64,000 nucleotides of DNA from Hirundichthys speculiger (taxonomy: Eukaryota; Chordata; Actinopteri; Beloniformes; Exocoetidae), in NCBI GenBank assembly GCA_018398805.1, contig JAGFBZ010000947.1, positions 455,001 to 519,000 on the forward strand, written 5' to 3'. Of this stretch, positions 12,459 through 22,510 are shown in pieces; within the stretch, counting starts at the first letter, position 1; every line of letters begins with the position of its first letter. The notes below the pieces were generated by a model that was not told where the DNA came from, searched no databases, and saw nothing but the letters and a program-made list of their open reading frames with translations. A program made the position numbers and the translations under genes.

Positions 12459-14545
12459 GTGTTTTTTAACAATAACACCAACAAAAACAATATAGCACAG
12501 ACAGATAAATGTTTTCTATACAGAATAGCACAGATAATTCACAATATTACAGCAGTGTTACGATTTCAAAGAGGAAAGAAACGCCTCCCAGGTACTGAAG
12601 TAAGATTTTTGACAGTTATGCAATTTTACCACTAATAGTTCAAACGATGCAATATCAGTCATTGATACAACCCACTCCTTATAAACTGGACAGTCCCGAC
12701 TCTTCCATTTTTCGTAAAATAACTCTAGCAGCCAAAATAAAACCTGTTAAAGCCAACGCTTTCTTAGCTTTTGAAACGTTTGGTAAAAAAGAGACATCGC
12801 CTAACAAACAAAGCTGAGCACTGTCAGGCACATGTGTATTTAACCAACCTTCAATAGTTTCTATAACCTCCTTCCAAAAAGGTCTAACTTTACAACATGT
12901 CCACATGGCATGAATAAATGTACCCTCCTGATTTTTACATTTCCAACATAATTTATCTTGAAGAATACCCATATTAAAAAGACGTGTAGGTGTGAAGTAG
13001 TATTTATGATGTATCTTATAATGAGTAAGTTTCCCTAGTAAACCACCCAGCGTTGGATATTAGTTTCACCCATGTTTCTTTGTCTATACTTACATTCAGA
13101 TCCCAAATAAGCCTCAGACTCTCATCCTTGTCTTATACTATTCTAGACACCATTTTGTAAAACATGGAGACAGACTGACATCTGAGATTCTAAATAAAAC
13201 TGTACCACATTGTCTTCATCAGGCAAATGTCTGATTACACTATTCACGCTACTTTTCAATTGCAAAAATTTCCAGAAGTCTGAGTTTTCTAGATTATATT
13301 GGGCACGAAGATCCTGATAGGATTTAAATATTTTGTTCTCCACCACGTCCAAAATTATTGTTATTCCCCTATTTAACCAAGATTTCCAAAAAATTGTGAT
13401 GCCCCCTAGTTTAATTGATGGGTTATTCCAGAGTGATGAATTTATTTGTTTATAAGGTGAAATCTTAAGAAGTTTATGACATTTTGTCCAAATATGTTTA
13501 GAATTCTGACAAATTAGATTGGCCTCTGGAGCTCTCTGTGAGTGTCTTTGTGATAAAATAGCTAACAGGTATTTGATCCTTAAATATTTCCGTTATTGGT
13601 CGATCCAACTTTCCCGTATTCAGTGTTCGTTTTACTGTAAAGAGGCCAGATCTCATAGATGAAGATAATGCACACACCAGACTATCATGAAGCCAAGGCT
13701 TGATATCCTGTGAAGATAAACATCACAGGAGAAACGTCACCATAAAGTGGACAGAAAAACAACAGGTTGGGATTTCCAGGATTCACTTGATAGCAGCTGT
13801 ACGTGTCTGAAATGTCAAAAATAAAGCCTGTTTTAGAGCTGCAGAGACCATCAAGATACCTCATTTATCTCCACAACAATCTCTCAGCTCATGTCAGTTT
13901 TCTAGAACTTCTGCCTGGTTACTGGTTGTTGTTTTTGTCCTCTTTCACTGCAAAAAGGGGGTCTTTAAACAAGATAAAAACACAACAACTAAGGAAAAAG
14001 GTTCTCAAAACAAGTAAAAAAAAATCTGTCCATGCAGCAAGATTGTAGGAACACTTGTTTCTAGATTTAAGAAAGGTAAAATTTGTTATTGAATCTTAAA
14101 ACAAGATTTATTTTGATGAGGAGGAGGAAAAACGTAATACATCTTATTTTAAGGTTTAATTGTCTCCGTTTAGGATTTCCTGCCTGTTTGAGACAAAAAA
14201 GTAAAGTTTTACTTGATATAAGATTATACTGAGACTTAAAAATAAGAAAATAGTTATTAAAGCAAAAAAAAAATATCTAACGCTTCTAAATGTAAGTTTT
14301 TTTTTCTTGGTAAGAACCAAATAATTTGCAGTGTTTAATTCACTTTTCTGCAGCCCTGGGCTTATTTCGGTTCCATAGTGCTTCTAATTTATGTGTTTGT
14401 CCATAATATCTGTTAATTTCATGCTACAGAGATCCACAAAAAGGTGAGCAGCAAGGAAGTGGTCCGAGGCTCCATTAATGCCGTGTCCCTGAACACCTCC
14501 ACAGAAGAACAAGCAGAGGAGAAGTCGTGCTGCAGGAACATCTGA
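3774..14545 (+). CDS. rab25: Rab25 small GTPase, complete five-exon gene
   Basis: Coding exons are 3774-3810, 7263-7458, 12056-12249, 12336-12416 and 14430-14545 (624 nt, 207 residues; human RAB25 is 213). The start has a strong Kozak context (AACCATGG) and the protein begins [12 protein letters not shown]. Visible motifs are P-loop GESGVGKS (17-24), switch I with Thr42, WDTAGLE (64-70), NKSD (123-126), ETSAL (151-155) and a C-terminal Cys-Cys at 203-204 (end CCRNI) for geranylgeranylation. Leu69 replaces the catalytic Gln of most Rabs, which is the Rab25 hallmark together with the [16 protein letters not shown] segment. Rab25 (Rab11c) works in apical and integrin recycling from recycling endosomes in epithelia. 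All introns use GT-AG with phases 1, 2, 1, 1. The reading frame is intact despite repeats and a LINE in the introns. Whether this is the fish a or b copy cannot be decided. Confidence 0.96.
3882..3926. repeat. poly-C tract in rab25 intron 1
   Basis: Two C runs interrupted by one A at 3906, just inside intron 1. Length is likely unstable and prone to sequencing error. Confidence 0.95.
4380..5715 (+). repeat. 28-bp minisatellite in rab25 intron 1, about 48 copies
   Basis: Each unit carries GTTCCTCTACCGACCAC followed by TAGAGGCTGCA. Variants include TACTGACC, TTCTGACC, CAATAGAGACTGC and CACGAGAGG. The reverse complement of the same unit forms the much larger array at 15236-21973, so exons 2-5 of rab25 are bracketed by inverted copies. 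The 19-nt core CGACCACTAGAGGCTGCAG resembles the CTCF consensus. Confidence 0.97.
5716..7011 (+). other. rab25: rab25 intron 1, non-repetitive part
   Basis: Mostly unique intronic sequence with no recognised gene. A CCGAGTCTCAGCT-like short tandem motif occurs at about 6872-6930. Open frames here are short and lack coding features. Confidence 0.55.
7012..7115. repeat. GC-box-like short minisatellite (GGGGCGGGGCATG)
   Basis: About eight imperfect 12-13-nt units of GGGGCGGGGCMTG ending about 150 bp upstream of rab25 exon 2. Each GGGGCGGGG matches the Sp1/KLF GC-box. It could act as an intronic regulatory cluster or merely be a repeat. Confidence 0.85.
7263..7458 (+). CDS. rab25: rab25 coding exon 2 (P-loop, switch I and II)
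   Basis: Acceptor TCTGCAG at 7256-7262, donor GTGAGT at 7459. Encodes residues 13-78 in part, including GESGVGKS, the Rab25-typical [16 protein letters not shown] and [15 protein letters not shown]. Length 196 nt, identical to the matching rab11a-like exon. Confidence 0.96.
7797..8920. repeat. CTACCCGCAACCCC minisatellite in rab25 intron 2
   Basis: Irregular tandem combinations of CTACCCGCAACCCC, CTACCGCAACC and TGCTAACCG. Base skew is extreme: almost no G except in CCGC. A long open frame reading [13 protein letters not shown] is a repeat artefact. Indels are common in the interior. Confidence 0.95.
8921..9288 (+). other. rab25: rab25 intron 2, unique spacer
   Basis: Non-repetitive intronic sequence apart from a short GAGACCAGTCT tandem (about 9231-9285) that leads into the ATCC microsatellite. 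No gene or RNA recognised. Confidence 0.5.
9289..9644 (+). repeat. (ATCC)n microsatellite, left arm of an inverted pair
   Basis: CATCCATCCATC tracts with ATCTATC and ATCATC interruptions. The complementary (GGAT)n tract lies 0.5 kb to the right, so the two could fold into a long imperfect stem. Confidence 0.97.
9650..10142 (+). other. rab25: unique spacer between the inverted ATCC/GGAT tracts
   Basis: About 490 nt of mixed-composition DNA in intron 2. The GC- and CpG-rich part (9890-10110) differs from its surroundings and may be a fragment of a dispersed repeat, but I cannot name it. It ends with a perfect 10-bp inverted repeat, CACATTGTCC (10117-10126) and GGACAATGTG (10131-10140), with a 4-nt loop. 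Confidence 0.45.
10147..11331 (-). repeat. (GGAT)n microsatellite, right arm of the inverted pair
   Basis: Roughly 1.2 kb of GGATGGATGGAT with scattered GATGAT, GATAGAT and GGGAT variants. Open frames up to 382 codons (SIHPSIHP on the minus strand) are artefacts. Confidence 0.98.
11475..12055 (+). repeat. rab25: 20-bp minisatellite (GAAGCATCTGTGATGGTTCT) abutting rab25 exon 3
   Basis: About 30 units, some shortened to 17 nt (TGAACATCTGTGATGGTTC). The last unit ends TGATGGTTCTGAAG and its terminal AG (12054-12055) is the splice acceptor of exon 3. The repeat therefore supplies the whole visible 3' splice-site context. Confidence 0.97.
12056..12249 (+). CDS. rab25: rab25 coding exon 3 (NKSD motif)
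   Basis: Encodes [17 protein letters not shown] through EAKDLA, containing NKSD at residues 123-126. 194 nt; donor GTACCA at 12250. The acceptor is formed by the end of the preceding minisatellite. Confidence 0.95.
12336..12416 (+). CDS. rab25: rab25 coding exon 4 (ETSAL motif)
   Basis: Encodes [20 protein letters not shown] and AFNGVLA. 81 nt, after a very short 86-nt intron 3 with acceptor TTTTTGTAG. The donor GTATTT (12417) is inside the target-site duplication of the LINE insertion that follows 13 bp downstream. Confidence 0.95.
12414..12429 (+). repeat. target-site duplication of LINE, left copy (contains exon 4 splice donor)
   Basis: CAGGTATTTGATCCTT, identical to 13566-13581. It spans the exon 4/intron 4 boundary (exon ends at 12416). 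Confidence 0.9.
12430..13565 (-). mobile_element. 5'-truncated LINE-1-like retrotransposon in rab25 intron 4
   Basis: The insertion is in reverse orientation to rab25. It has a T run (12428-12454), which is its poly(A) tail, and a 16-bp target-site duplication. Two minus-strand frames remain: 12679-12972 encodes a [22 protein letters not shown] segment typical of the zinc-knuckle region at the C-terminus of LINE-1/Tx1-clade ORF2, and 13143-13352 encodes a stretch upstream of it. Frames are broken relative to each other, and only the ORF2 C-terminal part survives. Length is about 1.1 kb. The precise clade is not decided. Confidence 0.88.
12679..12972 (-). pseudogene. LINE ORF2 C-terminal remnant
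   Basis: 97 codons on the minus strand. It contains a Cys-x2-Cys ... His-x4-Cys pattern (CWKC, HAMWTC) and the following [13 protein letters not shown], as in the region after the reverse transcriptase domain of fish LINE-1 elements. There is no intact reverse transcriptase, so it is a dead fragment. Confidence 0.8.
13566..13581 (+). repeat. target-site duplication of LINE, right copy (decoy splice donor)
   Basis: CAGGTATTTGATCCTT, matching 12414-12429 exactly. It recreates the exon 4 CAG|GTATTT donor sequence 1152 bp inside intron 4. Confidence 0.9.
13946..14333. mobile_element. MITE-like element with CACTGCAAA terminal repeats
   Basis: Begins CACTGCAAAAAGG and ends ATAATTTGCAGTG, giving 9-bp terminal inverted repeats around a 388-bp AT-rich, non-coding body with ACAAG/CTTGT motifs. 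I recognise the style from fish non-autonomous DNA transposons. No clear target duplication is visible, so boundaries are approximate. Confidence 0.6.
14430..14545 (+). CDS. rab25: rab25 coding exon 5 (hypervariable tail, prenylation motif)
   Basis: Acceptor CTACAG at 14424-14429. Encodes [20 protein letters not shown] through EEKSCCRNI and TGA (14543-14545). The double Cys near the end is the geranylgeranyl acceptor site. The tail is shorter than in human RAB25. Confidence 0.95.
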
Positions 14546-14840
14546 CCACAGCGCCCCCCCCTGGTTGGGGTTCAGAAGACTGGAGGTCTGAGCAGATGTG
14601 GCAGAAAAAATGGGGTTTAAACTTTCAAAAGCTCTTCAAAAAAGGTCAAAGGTGAAACTTTCAACTGCGACCTCTGAAGATTTATCACTTGTGGATAAAA
14701 TTAGAAGTATTTATACACACCATGGATTATCTTTAAATTATTAAAGACATGTGACTGATGATTTTACACGCTGTCGCTGCTGAGCGTGGAGACTGACTGC
14801 AGCTCTACTGAGAAATAAATGATTTATTTAAAAAGTTGAT
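14546..14840 (+). other. rab25: rab25 3' UTR with AATAAA
   Basis: About 290 nt after the stop. AATAAA at 14814-14819 is followed by a T-rich and TTTTGTGTCTG downstream element, the expected layout of a vertebrate polyadenylation site. Confidence 0.75.
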
Positions 14841-15235
14841 CTTTTGTGTCTGACTCGTCTCTAATATATATTATCTAATAAACAAAATATTGCTCTTTTC
14901 ACAGGTAAAATCTGAATATGACTTTCTCTGCTTTGCAATATGGTTTTCGAAATGTATATATATTTTATATTTACTGACATTAGAGTTAGATCGAATGGTT
15001 TTTATAATAATTAATACATTTCTAATCTGACATAATTCTCTCAGCTTTCTGATGAACATATTTTTCTAAAGTGTAAAACTGTTCTGCATCATGTTGAATT
15101 TGTGACTGTGAGGCATCAAAGTTCACATGAAGATGTGTGAATGTAAATCCCATCAGCTGGACTGAAGCTTCCTGGTCCTCAACACAAGATCTACAGTAGA
15201 TCTGCATGACAATCTACTTCAGAATCTACATGAGA
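14841..15235. other. unique intergenic spacer
   Basis: AT-rich non-coding DNA between the rab25 polyadenylation site and the large 28-bp array. Nothing recognised. Confidence 0.5.
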
Positions 15236-18200
15236 GTGTATGGTGGTCGGTAGAGAACAACTGCAGCCTCTAGTGGTCGGTAGAGGAACTGCAGCCTCTA
15301 GTGGTCGGTAGAGGAACTGCAGCCTCTAGTGGTCAGTAGAGGAACTGCAGCCTCTAGTGGTCGGTAGAACAACTGCAGCCTCTAGTGGTCAGTAGAGGAA
15401 CTGCAGCCTCTAGTGGTCGGTAGAGGAACTGCAGCCTCTAGTGGTCGGTAGAGGAACCGCAGCCTCTAGTGGTCAGTAGAGGAACCACAAGAGGAACTGC
15501 AGCCTCTAGTGGTCAGTAGAGGAACCGCAGCCTCTAGTGGTCGGTAGAGGAACCGAAACCTCTAGTGGTCAGTAGAGGAACTGCAGCCTCTAGTGGTCAT
15601 TAGAGGAACTGCAGCCTCTAGCGGTCATTAGAGGAACTGCAGCCTCTAGTGGTCAGTAGAGGAACTGCAGCCTCTAGTGGTCAGTAGAGGAACTGCAGCC
15701 TCTAGTGGTCGGTAGAGGAACTGCAGCCTCTAGTGGTCGGTAGAGGAACTGCAGCCTCTAGTGGTCGGTAGAGGAACTGCAGCCTCTAGTGGTCAGTAGA
15801 GGAACTGCAGCCTCTAGTGGTCGGTAGAGGAACTGCAGCCTCTAGTGGTCGGTAGAGGAACCGCAGCCTCTAGTGGTCGGTAGAGGAACTGCAGCCTCTA
15901 GTGGTCGGTAGAGGAACCGCAGCCTCTAGTGGTCGGTGGAGGAACCTGCAGCCTCTAGTGGTCGGTAGAGGAACCGCAGCCTCTAGTGGTCGGTAGAGGA
16001 ACTGCAGCCTCTAGTGGTCGGTAGAGGAACCGCAGCCTCTAGTGGTCGGTAGAGAGGAACCGCAGCCTCTAGTGGTCAGGTAGAGGAACCGCAGCCTCTA
16101 GTGGTCGTAGAGGAACTGCAGCCTCTAGTGGTCGGTAGAGGAACTGCAGCCTCTAGTGGTCAGTAGAGGAACCGCAGCCTCTAGTGGTCGGTAGAGGAAC
16201 TGCAGCCTCTAGTGGTCAGTAGAGGAACCGCAGCCTCTAGTGGTCAGGTAGGAACTGCAGCCTCTAGTGGTCGGTAGAGGAACCAGCCTCTAGTGGTCAT
16301 AGAGGAACCGCAGCCTCTAGTGGTCAGTAGAGGAACCGCAAGCCTCTAGTGGTCGGTAGAGGAACCGCAGCCTCTAGTGGTCGGTAGAGGAACTGCAGCC
16401 TCTAGTGGTCAGTAGAGGAACCGCAGCCTCTAGTGGTCAGTAGAGGAACTGCAGCCTCTAGTGGTCAGTAGAGGAACCAGCAAGAGGAACTGCAGCCTCT
16501 AGTGGTCGGTAGAGGAAGGAACTGCAGCCTCTAGTGGTCGTAGAGGAACTGCAGCCTCTAGTGGTCGGTAGAGGAACTGCAGCCTCTAGTGGTCGGTAGA
16601 GGAACTGGAACTGCAGCCTAGTGGTAGTAGAAACTGCAGCCTCTAGTGGTCAGTAGAGGAACTGCAGCCTCTAGTGGTCGGTAGAGGAAGGAACCGCAGC
16701 CTCTAGTGGTCGTAGAGGAACTGCAGCCTCTAGTGGTCTTAGAGGAACTGCAGCCTCTAGTGGTCATTAGAGGAACTGCAGCCTCTAGTGGTCGGTAGAG
16801 GAACCGCAGCCTCTAGTGGTCAGTAGAGGAACTGCAGCCTCTAGTGGTCGGTAGAGGAACTGCAGCCTCTAGTGGTCATTAGAGGAACTGCAGCCTCTAG
16901 TGGTCGGTAGAGGAACTGCAGCCTCTAGTGGTCGGTAGAGGAACTGCAGCCTCTAGTGGTCGGTAGAGGAACCGCAGCCTCTAGTGGTCGGTAGAGGAAC
17001 TGCAGCCTCTAGTGGTCAGTCGTAGAGGAAACTGCAGCCTCTAGTGGTCAGTAGAGGAACTGCAGCCTCTAGTGGTCGGTAGAGGAACTGCAGCCTCTAG
17101 TGGTCGGTAGAGATAGAAGAACTGCAGCCTCTAGTGGTCGGTAGAGGAACTGCAGCCTCTAGTGGTCAGTAGAGGAACCACAAGAGGAACTGCAGCCTCT
17201 AGTGGTCAGTAGAGGAACCGCAGCCTCTAGTGGTCGGTAGAGGAACCGCAACCTCTAGTGGTCAGTAGAGGAACTGCAGCCTCTAGTGGTCAGGTAGAGG
17301 AACTGCAGCCTCTAGTCGTCATTAGAGGAACTGCAGCCTCTAGTCGTCATTAGAGGAACCGTAGCCTCTAGTGGTCGGTAGAGGAACTGCAGCCTCTAGT
17401 GGTCGGTAGAGGAACCGCAACCTCTAGCGGTCAGTAGAGGAACCACAAGAGGAACAGCAGCCTCTAGTGGTCAGTAGAGGAACTGCAGCCTCTAGTGGTC
17501 GGTAGAGGAACCACAAGAGGAACTGCAGCCTCTAGTGGTCGATAGAGGAACTGCAGCCTCTAGTGGTCATTAGAGGAACTGCAGCCTCTAGTGGTCGGTA
17601 GAAGAACCGCAACCTCTAGCGGTCAGTAGAGGAACCACAAGAGGATCTGCAGCCTCTAGTGGTCGGTAGAGGAACTGCAGCCTCTAGTGGTCAGTAGAGG
17701 AAACTGCAGCCTCTAGTGGTCGGTAGAGGAACCGCAGCCTCTAGTGGTCGGTAGAGGAACCACAAGAGGAACTGCAGCCTCTAGTGGTCGGTAGAGGAAC
17801 TGCAGCCTCTAGTGGTCGGTAGAGGAACTGCAGCCTCTAGTGGTCGGTAGAGTAACAGCAACCTCTAGCGGTCAGTAGAGGAACTGCAGAGGGAACTGCA
17901 GCCTCTAGTGGTCAGTAGAGGAACTGCAGCCTCTAGTGGACAGTAGAGGAACTGCAGCCTCTAGTGGTCATTAGAGGAACTGCAGCCTCTAGTGGTCGGT
18001 AGAGGAAACTGCAGCCTCTAGTGGTCATTAGAGGAACCGCAGCCTCTCTAGCGGTCATTAGAGGAACTGCAGCCTCTAGTGGTCAGTAGAGGAACTGCAG
18101 CCTCTAGTGGTCAGGTAGAGGAACTGCAGCCTCTAGTGGTCAGTAGAGGAACTGCAGCCTCTAGTGGTCGGTAGAGGAACCGCAGCCTCTAGTGGTCAGT

Positions 18201-21200
18201 AGAGGAACTGCAGCCTCTAGTGGTCGGTAGAGGAACTGCAGCCTCTAGTGGTCAGTAGAGGAACTGCCTCTAGTGGTCAGTAGAGGAACTGCAGCCTCTA
18301 GTGGTCGGTAGAGGAACTGCAGCCTCTAGTGGTCGGTAGAGGAACCAGCCTCTAGAGAGGAACTGCAGCCTCTAGTGGTCAGTAGAGGAACTGCAGCCTC
18401 TAGCGGTCAGGTTAGAGGAACCACAAGAGGAACGCAGCCTCTAGTGGTCGGTAGAGGAACTGAAGAGAACTGCAGCCTCTAGTGGTCGGTAGAGGAACTG
18501 CAGCCTCTAGTGGTCGGTAGAGGGAACTGCAGCCTCTAGTGGTCGGTAGAGGAACTGCAGCCTCTAGTGGTCGTAGAGGAACCGCAGCCTCTAGTGGTCG
18601 TAGAGGAACTGCAGCCTCTAGTGGTAGAGAAGAGGAGCTGCAAGCCTCTAGTGGTCGGTAGAGGAACCGCAGCCTCTAGAGGAACCGCAGCCTCTAGTGG
18701 TCGGTAGAGGAACCGAAGCCTCTAGTGGTCAGTAGAGGAACCGCAACCTCTAGCGGTCAGTAGAGGAACCACAAGAGGAACTGCAGCCTCTAGTGGTCGG
18801 TAGAGGAACTGCAGCCTCTAGTGGTCAGTAGAGGAACTGCAGCCTCTAGTGGTCAGTAGAGGAACCGCAACCTCTAGCGGTCAGTAGAGGAACCACAAGA
18901 GGAACTGCAGCCTCTAGTGGTCGGTAGAGGAACTGCAGCCTCTAGTGGTCAGTAGAGGAACTGCAGCCTCTAGTGGTCGGTAGAGGAACCGCAACCTCTA
19001 GCGGTCAGTAGAGGAACCACAAGAGGAACTGCAGCCTCTAGTGGTCAGTAGAGGAACTGCAGCCTCTAGTGGTCGGTAGAGGAACCGCAACCTCTAGTGG
19101 TCAGTAGAGGAACAGAGGAACTGCAGCCTCTAGTGGTCGGTAGAGGAACCCCCAGCTCTAGTGGTCAGTAGAGAACTGCAGCCTCTAGTGGTCAGTAGAG
19201 GAACTGCAGCCTCTAGTGGTCTTAGAGGAACTGCAGTGTCTAGGGTCATAGAGGAACTGCAGCCTCTAGTGGTCATTAGAGGAACCGCAGCCTTAGCGGT
19301 CATTAGAGGAACTGCAGCCTCTAGTGGTCAGTAGAGGAACTGCAGCCTCTAGTCATTAGAGGAACTGCAGCCTCTAGTGGTCATTAGAGGAACTGCAGCC
19401 TCTAGTGGTAGAGGAACCGCAACCTCTAGTGGTCAGTAGAGGAACTGCAGCCTCTAGTGGTCGGTAGAGGAAAACTGCAGCCTCTAGTGGTCAGTTAGAG
19501 GAAACTGCAGCCTCTAGTGGTCATTAGAGGAACTGCAGCCTCTAGTGGTCATTAGAGGAACTGCAGCCCTCTAGTGGTCGGTAGAGGAACTGCAGCCTCT
19601 AGTGGTCATTAGAGGAACTGCAAGCCTCTAGTGGTCAGTAGAGGAACTGCAGCCTCTAGTGGTCGGTAGAAGAACTGCAGCCTCTAGTGGTCGGTAGAGG
19701 AACCGCAACCTCTAGCGGTCAGTAGAGGAACCACAAGAGGAACTGCAGCCTCTCCTGGTCAGTAGAGGAACTGCAGCCTCTAGTGGTCAGTAGAGAGTAG
19801 AGGAACTGCAGCCTCTAGTGGTCAGTAGAGGAACCACAAGAGGAACTGCAACCTCTAGTGGTCATTAGAGGAACAGCAGCCTCTAGTGGTCGGTAGAGGA
19901 ACCGCAGCCTCTAGTGGTCAGTAGAGGAACTGCAGCCTCTAGCGGTCAGTAGAGGAACTGCAGCCTCTAGTGGTCATAGAGGAACTGCAGCCTCTAGTGG
20001 TCGTAGAGGAACTGCAGCCTCTAGCGGTCAGTAGAGGAAACCGCAGCCTCTAGTGGTCGGTAGAGGAACTGCAGCCTCTAGTGGTCAGTAGAGAAACTGC
20101 AGCCTCTAGTGGTCATTAGAGGAACTGCAGCCTCTAGTGGTCGGTTAGAGGAACTGCAGCCTCTAGTGGTCGGTAGAGGAACTGCAGCCTCTAGTGGTCA
20201 GTAGAGGAACTGCAGCCTCTAGTGGTCAGTAGAGGAACTGCAGCCTCTAGTGGTCGGTAGAGAGGAACTGCAGCCTCTAGTGGTCGGTAGAGGAACGCAG
20301 CCTCTAGTGGTCTAGAGGAAAATCAGTAGAGGAACTGAGGAACGCAGCCTCTAGTGGTCAGTAGAGGAACTGCAGCCTCTAGTGGTCGGTAGAGGAACTG
20401 CAGCCTCTAGTGGTCGGTAGAGAGGAACTGCAGCCTCTAGTGGTCAGTAGAGGAACTGCAGCCTCTAGTGGTCAGTAGAGGAACTGCAGCCTCTAGTGGT
20501 CAGTAGAGGAAACTGCAGCCTCTAGTGGTCAGTAGAGGAACTGCAGCCTCTAGTGGTCGGTAGAGGAACTGCAGCCTCTAGTGGTCAGTAGAGGAACTGC
20601 AGCCTCTAGTGGTCGGTAGAGGAACTGCAGCCTCTAGTGGTCGGTAGAGGAACCTGCAGCCTCTAGTGGTCAGTAGAGGAACTGCAGCCTCTAGTGGTCA
20701 GTAGAGGAACTGCAGCCTCTAGTGGTCAGTAGAGGAACTGCAGCCTCTAGTGGTCAGAGGGTCAGAGGGAACTGCAGCCTCTAGTGGGTCGGTAGAGGAA
20801 ACTGCAGCCTCTAGTGGTCAGTAGAGAAACTGCAGCTCTAGTGGTCAGTAGAGGAACTGCAGCCTCTAGTGGTCAGTAGAGGAACTGCAGCCTCTAGTGG
20901 TCGGTAGAGGAACTGCAGCCTCTAGTGGTCGGTAGAGGAACTGCAGCCTCTAGGGTCAGGTAGAGGAGGAACTGCAGCCTCTAGTGGGTCGGTAGAGGAA
21001 CTGCAGCCTCTAGTGGTCGTAGTAGAGGAACTGCAGCCTCTAGTGGTCGGTAGAGGAACTGCAGCCTCTAGTGGTCAGTAGAGGAACTGCAGCCTCTAGT
21101 GGTCAGTAGAGGAACTGCAGCCTCTAGTGGTCAGTAGAGGAACTGCAGCCTCTAGTGGTCAGTAGAGGAACTGCAGCCTCTAGTGGTCAGAGGAAAACTG

Positions 21201-21973
21201 CAGCCTCTAGTGGTCAGTAGAGGAAACTGCAGCCTCTAGTAGTGGTCAGTTAGAGGAACTGCAGCCTTAGTGGTCGGTAGAGGAACCTGCAGCCTCTAGT
21301 GGTCAGAGGAACTGCAGCCTCTAGTGGTCAGTAGAGGAACTGCAGCCTCTAGTGGTCAGTGTGGTCAGAGGAACTGCAGCCTCTAGTGGTCAGTAGAGGA
21401 ACTGCAGCCTCTAGTGGTCGGTTAGAGGAACTGCAGCCTCTAGTGGTCAGTAGAGGAACTGCAGCCTCTAGTGGTCGGTAGAGGAACTGCAGCCTCTAGT
21501 GGTCGGTAGAGGAGTGGTTAGAGGAACCTGCAGCCTCTAGTGGTCGGTAGAGGAACCGCAGCCTCTAGTGGTCAGTAGAGGAACTGCAGCCTCTAGTGGT
21601 CAGTAGAGGAACTGCAGCCTCTAGTGGTCAGTAGAGGAACTGCAGCCTCTAGTGGTCAGTAGAGGAACTGCAGCCTCTAGTGGTCATTAGAGGAACTGCA
21701 GCCTCTAGTGGTCATTAGAGGAACTGCAGCCTCTAGTGGTCATTAGAGGAACTGCAGCCTCTAGTGGTCGGTAGAGGAACTGCAGCCTCTAGTGGTCGGT
21801 AGAGGAACTGCAGCCTCTAGTGGTCAGTAGAGGAACTGCAGCCTCTAGTGGTCAGTAGAGGAACTGCAGCCTCTAGTGGTCAGTAGAGGAACTGCAGCCT
21901 CTAGTAGTGTCGGTAGAGGACCTGCAGCCTCTAGAGGAACTGCAGCCTCTAGTGGTCGGTAGAGAACTGTTCT
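15236..21973 (-). repeat. 6.7-kb 28-bp minisatellite array, inverted copy of the intron 1 array
   Basis: About 240 head-to-tail units carrying AACTGCAGCCTCTAGTGGTC followed by GGTAGAGG. This is the reverse complement of the unit at 4380-5715. Subtypes differ at GGTCGG/GGTCAG/GGTCATT and CTGC/CCGC; a longer variant contains AACCACAAGAGGAAC. Both ends are regular, whereas the interior (roughly 16000-21550) has many 1-3-nt indels. It occupies most of the interval between rab25 and the rab11a-like gene. Confidence 0.98.
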
Positions 21974-22510
21974 GGACCTCCTCTGTAGATGTTCTTCATT
22001 TCTGGTACCAGATGGAGACATTTCAACTATTGTGAGATCACGTGATCACTATTATGATTATAAATGTGTAGATGAGTAAATTACTGTTTATGATGAAGTC
22101 ATTCATTTTGTTGAATAATTAAGTGTTTAGAATTTTGTGTAAATGACTGGTTTGTCTGAGTTTTATTGGTATTAATGTGATTTATCGTTTATTACCAAGT
22201 AATTAATTTTCATGTTTGTATTTCAGTTTGTATTTTAGTTGTAAAATAGTTTTCTATTCCAGTTCTCGGATGGTTTTGTTTCATGTTGATGAATTCTGAA
22301 ATAATAGATTAATTATTTGATACAATCAACAGGCTGATACATCTGATCTCTAACTGGAACGTATATGTTCCCATAGCAACCAGTTGATGAAGCTTGTCTA
22401 CCTCCCTTAGATGACACAGGTGGACCGGTACCTGCAGCAGGTGGAGCTGCAGATCTGTGGCTGCTGCCGTGAACCTACCTGGAATTTATTATGATCTCAT
22501 CTGGATCTCT
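21974..22510. other. unique intergenic spacer upstream of the rab11a-like gene
   Basis: AT-rich single-copy sequence. No gene, RNA or element recognised. Confidence 0.5.

Noticed and set aside
15236..21973. CRISPR-like array of 28-bp repeats
   Set aside because: Repeats are directly contiguous with no unique spacers, and the setting is a vertebrate locus.
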